Source: Deltaproteobacteria bacterium (GTDB lineage Bacteria; Desulfobacterota; DSM-4660; Desulfatiglandales; B25-G16). Taken from it: DNA of 5,949 nt. The stretch is taken from NCBI GenBank assembly GCA_003646935.1, contig QMLW01000146.1, positions 1 to 5,949 of the forward strand, given 5' to 3'. The notes beneath the pieces are model-generated. The model had not been told where the DNA came from. It searched no databases and worked only from the letters and a program-made list of their open reading frames with translations. Made by a program: the position numbers and the translations under genes. This document shows positions 1-5,100 of the stretch, piece by piece. Each line of letters opens with the position of its first letter. Within the stretch, counting starts at the first letter, position 1.

Positions 1-2
1 AC

Positions 3-650
3 GCCGTCGCTTATGCAAAGAAAGTGATAGAGACGGAGATGAACTCCTCCACGAACAACCCACTCATATTCTCGGGTTCAGAGGAGTTCCTGCTGGGTGG
101 AAACTTTCATGGCCAGCCTGTAGCGCTCGCCATGGATTTTCTCTCGATCGGCCTTTCGGAGCTGGCGAACATCTCGGAGCGGCGGATTGAGCGGCTGGTG
201 AACCCGCAGTTGAGCGGGCTTCCGGCATTTCTGGTGAGCGATGGGGGGCTTAATTCGGGATTCATGCTTGCCCAGTATACGGCCGCATCCCTCGTATCTG
301 AAAACAAGGCCCTGTCTCACCCGGCATCTGTTGACTCTATCCCCACCTCGGCAAACAAGGAGGATCATGTGTCAATGGGCTCCATTTCCGCCCGGAAATG
401 CAGGGAAGTATTGAAAAATACCGAACATGTTATCGCCATTGAGCTTTTGTGTGGCGCCCAGGCTATGGATCTTTTTACCAATATAAAACCAGGGGAAGGA
501 ACCCTGATAGCCTACAAGATTATCCGCGATGCCGTTCCCCACCTAGAAAAAGACCGCATCCTGTCGAAGGATATAGAGACCTTGGCGCAGCTCATGAGGA
601 GCGGAAAAATTCTGGAAGAGGTAGAAAAGGTAGTTGGAAAGCTCCAGTAG
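3..650 (+). CDS. hutH: Histidine ammonia-lyase family enzyme, C-terminal part (5' end cut by window)
   Basis: The frame is open from base 3, so the GTG at 24 and ATG at 39 are internal; 215 residues remain of a family usually near 500-510. The family uses an MIO cofactor to remove ammonia from histidine (to urocanate, first step of histidine breakdown) or from Tyr/Phe, in the cytoplasm as a tetramer. Seen here, in partial-protein numbering: NSSTNNPLIF (14-23), GGNFHGQPVALAMD (32-45), SERRIERL (58-65), GLNSGF (82-87), SENK (99-102), SVDSIPTSANKEDHVSMG (109-126) and IELLCGAQ (146-153). The C-terminal PHLEKDR and DIETLAQLMRSG stretches resemble HutH tails. The Ala-Ser-Gly cofactor loop and the substrate-selecting region lie upstream of the window, so histidine specificity is inferred; a tyrosine or phenylalanine lyase or an aminomutase remains possible. 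Lys stands in NKEDHVSM where many HutH proteins have Gln. No other hut gene is visible. The gene converges on the minus-strand genes. Confidence 0.88.
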   Translation, partial: AVAYAKKVIETEMNSSTNNPLIFSGSEEFLLGGNFHGQPVALAMDFLSIGLSELANISERRIERLVNPQLSGLPAFLVSDGGLNSGFMLAQYTAASLVSENKALSHPASVDSIPTSANKEDHVSMGSISARKCREVLKNTEHVIAIELLCGAQAMDLFTNIKPGEGTLIAYKIIRDAVPHLEKDRILSKDIETLAQLMRSGKILEEVEKVVGKLQ

Positions 651-756
651 GATCCCCCTTAGCCTTAACCGGAGCCGTTACCTTTCAAACAGAGGAATAT
701 TACAGGGCTATCGGATAATACGATCGGATAACCTAATTTTTTGCTCGTGCTGCGTA

Positions 757-808
757 AAGATTGCTTCGCTGAGTTTATCCTGATGAAAGAATGACTCGCA
801 ATGACAGG
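757..808. repeat. Degenerate dispersed intergenic repeat (TGTCATTGCGAG...GAAGCAATC type)
   Basis: On the minus strand it reads CCTGTCATTGCGAGT, then about 20 variable bases, then CAGCGAAGCAATCT. The ends are short inverted repeats, with ATTGC at 760-764 and GCAAT at 798-802. From memory, this pairing of a TCATTGCGAG end with a GCGAAGCAATC end is a common non-coding dispersed repeat in many environmental bacterial genomes. The middle (GAGTTTATCCTGATGAAAGAATG on +) looks degraded. Only one copy lies in the window, so the repeat status is inferred rather than shown. Confidence 0.5.
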
Positions 809-815
809 TGTTGAT

Positions 816-836
816 AAAATCGTGAAGCGATTTTTT
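816..836. terminator. Weak bidirectional terminator-like hairpin
   Basis: There is a perfect 7-bp stem, AAAATCG (816-822) and CGATTTT (828-834), around a TGAAG loop. On the + strand the descending arm runs into six T (831-836), and on the minus strand it ends in TTTTAT. It lies between two convergent stop codons, where a shared terminator would be expected. The stem is short and AT-rich, so it would be weak. It is 11 bp from the end of the minus-strand gene and about 165 bp from the end of the lyase gene. Confidence 0.4.
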
Positions 837-844
837 AACCTGCA

Positions 845-1765
845 TCATTCCTTGAGGCGATAGATACCTTTTGTTGTCTCGTTAGAAAGATTTAAAAGCG
901 TTTTTATCTCAATCACATGTGGATTATAAGCCAGGAAAGTAAGGCCGCGACCTCCGCCTTGGGAAAGACCGCCTCCCGGTTCGAATATGTACCGATAGAC
1001 AGGGATAGCAACAAGAGAGCACGTTGATATTTCATCTATATTGTATATCACAGCAGCAGTACCACCCCACCCGCTTTTTATGATGAAGCAGTAATTTCCT
1101 TCTAACTTATTGATTAGTTGTTTTTCGTAGGAAATCGGTAACGATAGTTCCCTGATATCTTCAATAGTAGCTGCACATAGTGTTCTCTTCGCCGGTTCAC
1201 CCGGGATAAGCTCATTGCCGTTGATCTTTAGTAACTTTGAAATAAAAATTAATCTCAAGGCCTGATCGGGTTCCATTGTATAGCTGAATCGTACTTTCTC
1301 TCTTGAAGCTACAAGAAAATTATCCAACGATGCATTCGCGTATTGAGCATAGATGTTCTGAATAGTCTTAAATCCTATGATGCCATGGGTTCCGGGATCT
1401 TCATTAAACACAAAGATATAATCAGATGCCTTAAGATCTCCCCTTGATGTCTTTTGCTTTAGAAGCGGAAAATATGTCAACTTTATTGAGCGAGGTGACA
1501 TTTCTACAACCTGGCTTGCATATATGTGCCTTTCTACATCGTAGGTTCCTGTTGCAATTTTAAGAGAATGGGTATTATCGGAGACATTACATACGGCTAC
1601 ATTTACTACGCCATTCCTATACCACGAGGTGAAAAGGATAGAATCAGAAAGCACATGTTTGGCTGGCTTTGATCGGCCCCCGGCAAGTACTTCATTTGAG
1701 CAGAATAGGAAAATCAGACAAAATGTCAGAATAGTTAGGTTAAAGAGGGTTATCCTGGTTTTCAT
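845..1765 (-). CDS. Exported protein of unknown function, second gene of the caspase-like pair
   Basis: 306 residues; I do not recognise a family. The N-terminus is a good Sec signal peptide: Lys and Arg near the start, a hydrophobic stretch at about 7-22, and EVLA before GG that fits signal peptidase I cleavage after residue 28. The Cys at 16 and 22 do not form a convincing lipobox, so a periplasmic or secreted soluble protein is favoured. The mature part has four Cys (59, 197, 226, 249), which could make disulfides, and no further membrane segment. Residues 43-100 look beta-rich, including VVNVAVCNVSDNTHSL. Near the C-terminus is a glycine cluster, EPGGGLSQGGGRG (262-274). The ATG at 1763-1765 is chosen because AAGGAAG lies 7 bases upstream. 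It starts 56 bp after the caspase-like gene on the same strand, so co-transcription is plausible. A substrate, inhibitor or partner role is inference from position only. Confidence 0.85.
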   Translation of the reverse strand: MKTRITLFNLTILTFCLIFLFCSNEVLAGGRSKPAKHVLSDSILFTSWYRNGVVNVAVCNVSDNTHSLKIATGTYDVERHIYASQVVEMSPRSIKLTYFPLLKQKTSRGDLKASDYIFVFNEDPGTHGIIGFKTIQNIYAQYANASLDNFLVASREKVRFSYTMEPDQALRLIFISKLLKINGNELIPGEPAKRTLCAATIEDIRELSLPISYEKQLINKLEGNYCFIIKSGWGGTAAVIYNIDEISTCSLVAIPVYRYIFEPGGGLSQGGGRGLTFLAYNPHVIEIKTLLNLSNETTKGIYRLKE

Positions 1766-1772
1766 GATTTTG

Positions 1773-1779
1773 CTTCCTT
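1773..1779 (-). promoter_or_regulatory. Ribosome binding site of the 306-residue exported protein
   Basis: AAGGAAG on the minus strand ends 7 bases before the ATG at 1763-1765 and fixes that start. It begins 2 bases after the base of the 17-bp hairpin at 1782-1820, so folding of the leader and ribosome access could influence each other. Confidence 0.7.
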
Positions 1780-1781
1780 AA

Positions 1782-1820
1782 AGTTTGGCCCGCTTCCCCG
1801 AAAGGGAAGCGGGCCAAACT
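1782..1820 (-). terminator. Perfect 17-bp hairpin between the two exported-protein genes
   Basis: The arms 1782-1798 (AGTTTGGCCCGCTTCCC) and 1804-1820 (GGGAAGCGGGCCAAACT) are exact reverse complements around the 5-base loop CGAAA. In the minus-strand transcript the hairpin begins 1 base after the stop codon of the caspase-like gene. After the 3' arm only a few U remain (CUUUAAGG) before the next gene's ribosome binding site. The U-tract is therefore weak for a full intrinsic terminator. Partial termination, or a 3'-end stabiliser that lowers expression of the second gene relative to the first, fits equally well. The very high stem quality is certain; the function is inferred. Confidence 0.6.
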
Positions 1821-1821
1821 A

Positions 1822-4557
1822 TTACCAGTTATAGATGAGCCGGCTTGATGTAGCGGTGCTGTTATCCTGAAGCTGTGCATCTTGAACTGCATCAGCGGGA
1901 AACCCATGGGCAGTTGATACCCAGGCCTCGGCTTTAGGATCAAGATAGGTAAATGCCTCTTCTGCGGTTACCCAGGTGTCATTATTGGTGTTGGCTGAAG
2001 CTGCTGATATATATTTACCAGTAACATCGATGCCTTCTACAAGGTAGTAGGTAAAGACACCATTTCCCAACGTGCTATCATCCCAGGCCGATTTGTCCCC
2101 TGTCACAGCGGTCATCACAAACAGGTTGTTACCAGTAAGGTCGCGGAGATCCCTCGAGAACTTCAAAGGACCGTAAATGGAAGGCTCCTCCTCGCGCTGG
2201 GGCATGAAGGGACGGAACCGTGGGACTATTGTCCTATCCACTTCTGCGCCAAAACCTCTTTCCACCCCCTTGCCAATGAAGTTACCACTATGGCATGCAT
2301 CCATGAATACAAAGACATTGGTGATATAGGAAGTGGTTCCGGGCTTTGGTATGTTAACAAGGGCATTGGATAGATCGGTGACTGAAATCCAATTAGCATC
2401 CTCATAGGCGCAGAGATACTGGCTTCCGTCTCCATCAGCAGGATTGCCGCTTCCGTGTCCTGAGAAGTGAAACAGAAAGAGGTCGCATTTTTCCATTGCA
2501 TTAGCTATTTCACTGATCTTATTGGTGATAGCAGTCTCCGTGGCCCCACTATTGGTTAATGTATAGATGTTTTCATCCAGCCACGCGCTGTTAGTCATCG
2601 AGGTAGCTGTGGCCTTGAGGGCTGCTTCCAGATCTGTGATATCATTTATACAATTACTGAGCCAGGATTCTTTTAGATATTTTACTATGACTCCGTCATG
2701 ATCACTATGACTTGCTGGTGCCGTATAGAATAATCTATATACACCTGCTCCCTGTGATTGTGCTGTATCCGGGGCTACTGTTGCCTTAAGTGTATCGCCA
2801 GTATAAAAGTAACATGTAAATTCATTTGATTCAACGCTTGTTGCACTTGCTGGAACGTTCGGTTCTACGTCGATGTAGGTACTAGCCCTGTCCCAGGTGT
2901 TAACGGTTGTAGCCGCAGGAGGATACTCGTTGAGTCCGACCAAGAGGGCATAGTTGGTGCCATATGTCTTGGTGTTTGAGAGACCTCCCTTCATGGGGTT
3001 GTCGCCTTCTGCGGGGACATAGACATAGACATAAATATCCCGAGCACCGGCGGTAATATCCGTAAATTTCAAGCTATATGAGGAGGTGCCCTCTGTCACG
3101 GTAACTGGTGACATCACAGTGCCGGCATTAATTACATAAAAGTTGCTAGAGGTCAACCCCGAGACGTGCTGGCCCCGGGCGCTGCTTAATGAGGTACTTG
3201 GCTCTTCAACGGTGACGGTGAGTGTAACCTCTGGGAAGTTTGAGAGGTCAGGATCGTCAAGTGTTACAGTATATACGTTGGCTCCGCTTACCTCAAGCTC
3301 CCCTACATCCCAGATGTGGCTTCCCGTGGTCCAGGTAGAGGTCGTGCTTTCAGAGGTCATAGAGTGGCTGTCACTTATTTTAGTTTCACCGTTTACGGAG
3401 GCCGTGATATAGGCGGTAGTGGCTGTGGTTGTGTCTGAATCATTATGGTCGGCGAAATAATAAACCCTGATTTCATATGTCTTTGTGCCCGTGACGTTGT
3501 CTACTGTAATATGTTCCGGTCCGTATCCGTCCACGTCATCGTAGTCAAGCACCATGTCCCCCGCCGACATGTTGCCGTAATAGCAGTGGGCCACTGCGGT
3601 GTCATCCTCCACCTCGGCGACATGAAGATCTATATCGGTTAGATTGGTATTCCACCACAGAGTAACGACCATGCTGGTCGGCTCAACAGTGCCTACCACT
3701 TCCCACTGTTCCGTCCTGGCAAAGAGGGTATCATTCAGATCATATACCTCAATAGAGATAGTATTAGTACCTGCATTAATAGAAAACGTTACACTAAATA
3801 CCCATGTAACGTCATCGCCATTTCTTGCAGACAGTTTTGAAAGGATAGCAGGATCGATTGCCTTGGTATCATCCAAATCGTATTCTTTTCCATCCTTGTA
3901 GATTATTCTCCTAAGCCCACTGCTTGAACTGCTTCCTGACCTCGTCACATCGATAGGAATCCTGTCGCCGTTTAGAACAAGGTAGGCCTTCCCGCCATAG
4001 GTATCACTTGAACCAGTGGGGTTTGGTACGGTGCCCGTCATCGTTTGCGTGGCGGTTCTGGCCACTCCGCCATCCGTCAGACCGCTTTGAACCGGCATAT
4101 CTGAATCACTCAGCGCAGCATTGGCATAACACGAAACCGTTGCACCTGAGCTTTCATTGGGGACCTCATCATAACAGGTAACCTTGAATTTGTATGAAGT
4201 CCCATTCGTCAATCCTGTGACTTCATAGCTCGTTGCCGAGGCACTCAGTGCAGATTCAGCTGTGGTATAAGTAGTCCCGCCATCAGAACTATAATAGACC
4301 TTTTGCCCCGCCAGATCGCTCTCGCTGTTGGCGCTTGCAGTCCAGGATAGGCTAACCTTGTTATCACCCGGCTGTGCCGATAAAGACGTAACATCTTCCG
4401 GGGCGGTAGTATCAGTCGTAGTATCAGTTGTCGTTGCTGCGCCGTCACCTCCACCACCGCCACCACTGCCGACGATGGTGATCAAGCCCAGGGCAAGAAC
4501 GCCCACCAAGAGTAAATAATGAAAATTTTTCATAAACCTAATCCCTGTTTTTCTCAT
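1822..4557 (-). CDS. Exported multidomain caspase-like protease (FN3, Ig-like, YfaP/DUF2135, peptidase C14)
   Basis: 911 residues. ATG at 4557 is chosen over Met9 because AGGAGG lies 7 bases upstream. Order: hydrophobic signal (about 13-30) ending IVGSGGGGGG; Thr/Asp linker (41-51); fibronectin III (about 52-147, with VSLSWTAS, GLTNGTSYKFKV); Ig-like module (about 165-290, with FSINAGTNTISIEVYD); YfaP/DUF2135 domain (about 295-390, with LWWNTNLTDIDLHV and DYDDVDGYGPE); another beta module (about 440-530); caspase-like domain (534 to about 885). Caspase signs are strand NYALLVGLNEYP (535-546), helix CINDITDLEAAL (636-647), HFSGHG with catalytic His701, FMDACHSGNF with catalytic Cys755, and p10-like NLFVMTAVTGDKSAWDD and NGVFTYYLVEG. 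Residues 547-628 interrupt the fold between the first strand and helix. N856-E867 fits an EF-hand loop. In the family, acidic S1 residues give cleavage after Arg or Lys; Asp826 and Asp827 might serve, but this is inference. The location is expected to be envelope or outside the cell. The 306-residue exported protein follows. The substrate is unknown. Confidence 0.92.
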   Translation of the reverse strand: MRKTGIRFMKNFHYLLLVGVLALGLITIVGSGGGGGGDGAATTTDTTTDTTAPEDVTSLSAQPGDNKVSLSWTASANSESDLAGQKVYYSSDGGTTYTTAESALSASATSYEVTGLTNGTSYKFKVTCYDEVPNESSGATVSCYANAALSDSDMPVQSGLTDGGVARTATQTMTGTVPNPTGSSDTYGGKAYLVLNGDRIPIDVTRSGSSSSSGLRRIIYKDGKEYDLDDTKAIDPAILSKLSARNGDDVTWVFSVTFSINAGTNTISIEVYDLNDTLFARTEQWEVVGTVEPTSMVVTLWWNTNLTDIDLHVAEVEDDTAVAHCYYGNMSAGDMVLDYDDVDGYGPEHITVDNVTGTKTYEIRVYYFADHNDSDTTTATTAYITASVNGETKISDSHSMTSESTTSTWTTGSHIWDVGELEVSGANVYTVTLDDPDLSNFPEVTLTVTVEEPSTSLSSARGQHVSGLTSSNFYVINAGTVMSPVTVTEGTSSYSLKFTDITAGARDIYVYVYVPAEGDNPMKGGLSNTKTYGTNYALLVGLNEYPPAATTVNTWDRASTYIDVEPNVPASATSVESNEFTCYFYTGDTLKATVAPDTAQSQGAGVYRLFYTAPASHSDHDGVIVKYLKESWLSNCINDITDLEAALKATATSMTNSAWLDENIYTLTNSGATETAITNKISEIANAMEKCDLFLFHFSGHGSGNPADGDGSQYLCAYEDANWISVTDLSNALVNIPKPGTTSYITNVFVFMDACHSGNFIGKGVERGFGAEVDRTIVPRFRPFMPQREEEPSIYGPLKFSRDLRDLTGNNLFVMTAVTGDKSAWDDSTLGNGVFTYYLVEGIDVTGKYISAASANTNNDTWVTAEEAFTYLDPKAEAWVSTAHGFPADAVQDAQLQDNSTATSSRLIYNW

Positions 4558-4564
4558 GACTTGT

Positions 4565-4570
4565 CCTCCT
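4565..4570 (-). promoter_or_regulatory. Strong ribosome binding site of the caspase-like gene
   Basis: AGGAGG on the minus strand lies 7 bases before the ATG at 4555-4557. The alternative start at Met9 (4531-4533) has no comparable site, so the longer N-terminus (MRKTGIRF...) is preferred. Confidence 0.85.
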
Positions 4571-4705
4571 TTCGTTTATTGACCGTTTTAAAGGGTTTTC
4601 GTAACAAAAAGAAAAAGGCCTAAGTATAAAGCAAGGTCTCGGAAATTCTACAACTTATTGAAATTAAAAAGGTTTTTTTGAGACTGTTTCCTATTGTCTC
4701 ACACA

Positions 4706-4885
4706 TGGAATAATGGAATGGTGGAATATTGGAGTGTTGGTTTTAAAAGGAATGATCCATTTATTAACTTCCCTGTCAAGAGAAATCTTACCAATAAACC
4801 TCTGCACCATTTTCTTAAGAACCCCTGTCTGCCGACAGGCAGGCATTATTCCATCATTCCATCATTCCAATATTCCAATATTCCA
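4706..4885. repeat. Inverted array of 8-bp ATTCCA-type units (MITE-like)
   Basis: The left arm has four tandem octamers on +, TGGAATAA, TGGAATGG, TGGAATAT and TGGAGTGT (4706-4737), plus TGG. The right arm has five units of the reverse complement type, TTATTCCA, TCATTCCA, TCATTCCA, ATATTCCA and ATATTCCA (4846-4885). The spacer is about 108 bp and contains a GC-rich hairpin. The arms are inverted relative to each other, so the element could fold into a long imperfect stem. From memory, GGAATATTGGAATG-type arrays recur between genes in environmental deltaproteobacterial-type genomes. No transposase is present, so mobility would have to be supplied from elsewhere. Confidence 0.7.
4824..4842. repeat. 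Small GC-rich hairpin inside the octamer element, with two competing folds
   Basis: CCTGTC (4824-4829) pairs perfectly with GACAGG (4834-4839) around TGCC. Alternatively CTGCC (4829-4833) pairs with GGCAG (4838-4842) around GACA. The two folds share bases and exclude each other. It sits 3 bases before the right octamer arm and is the only GC-rich patch in this spacer. Confidence 0.5.
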
Positions 4886-4971
4886 ATTGTGAGCGAAGCG
4901 AACTAAGTTCAACCTTTATGTATTAATGGAATCAATTGAAGGGCTTATTTTATAGATAGATTCTTTTTTGC

Positions 4972-5046
4972 ATACCTCATAGGGTGTGTCAATAGTAAAT
5001 ATATAGGTGGGCTAAAAATACGACTTTACTATTAAGAATAAGGTAT
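4972..5046. repeat. Nested inverted repeat
   Basis: The inner arms AATAGTAAA (4991-4999) and TTTACTATT (5025-5033) are an exact 9-bp match around 25 bases. Outside them ATACCT (4972-4977) matches AGGTAT (5041-5046), and two further bases inside these arms also pair. It could be a structured leader or the worn footprint of an insertion. No open frame is associated with it. Confidence 0.45.
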
Positions 5047-5100
5047 TATTGTTTTTTTATTGCTTTTCCCTTTTAACGATATCACTCAATTGAGGATATT

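Larger units (their letters stand above)
651..844. other. Convergent intergenic spacer
   Basis: This spacer lies between the stop codons of the lyase (+) and the 306-residue exported protein (-). No convincing gene is seen in it. It contains a 9-bp direct repeat ATCGGATAA (710-718 and 723-731) inside an imperfect palindrome at about 707-734, a degenerate dispersed repeat at 757-808 and a small hairpin at 816-834. The last two are listed separately. Confidence 0.7.
4558..5100. other. AT-rich intergenic region with repeats, no convincing gene
   Basis: This region lies between the stop of the beta-barrel gene and the start of the caspase-like gene, both on the minus strand. It must hold the caspase-like gene's promoter unless transcription reads through from the barrel gene. 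I see no promoter I would defend. It contains the inverted octamer array (4706-4885), an embedded hairpin (4824-4842), a nested inverted repeat (4972-5046) and a 10-bp palindrome CTCAATTGAG (5085-5094). An open frame at 4694-4906 (+) is judged spurious because it reads through the octamer array. Confidence 0.7.

Noticed and set aside
78..368. Open frames on the minus strand opposite the lyase gene
   Set aside because: They are antisense shadows of a strongly conserved coding frame and show no recognisable motifs or ribosome binding sites.
707..734. Imperfect 28-bp palindrome with direct repeat ATCGGATAA
   Set aside because: Only about 20 of 28 positions match their reverse complement and the likely stem is broken in several places. 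It is noted in the spacer entry but not called an operator.
1740..1943. 67-codon minus-strand frame spanning the gene junction
   Set aside because: It overlaps both real genes out of frame and crosses the perfect hairpin; there is no supporting motif.
3143..3901. Three open frames on + opposite the caspase-like gene
   Set aside because: They are antisense shadows with low-complexity Val/Ser-rich translations mirroring the Thr/Ser-rich beta modules of the real gene.
4623..4653. Possible promoter for the caspase-like gene (TATACT at 4623-4628 and TTGTAG at 4648-4653, minus strand)
   Set aside because: The -10-like box is good, but the spacing of 19 bases and the poor -35 match in AT-rich DNA make a chance match too likely.
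4694..4906. 70-codon open frame on + strand
   Set aside because: It runs through the inverted octamer array and its product (IIPSFQYSNIP) is simply the translated repeat. It has no ribosome binding site, and similar spurious frames recur with this repeat.
5085..5094. CTCAATTGAG palindrome after the beta-barrel gene, considered as a terminator
   Set aside because: It has no loop and no adjoining U-tract on the minus strand, so it does not look like an intrinsic terminator.
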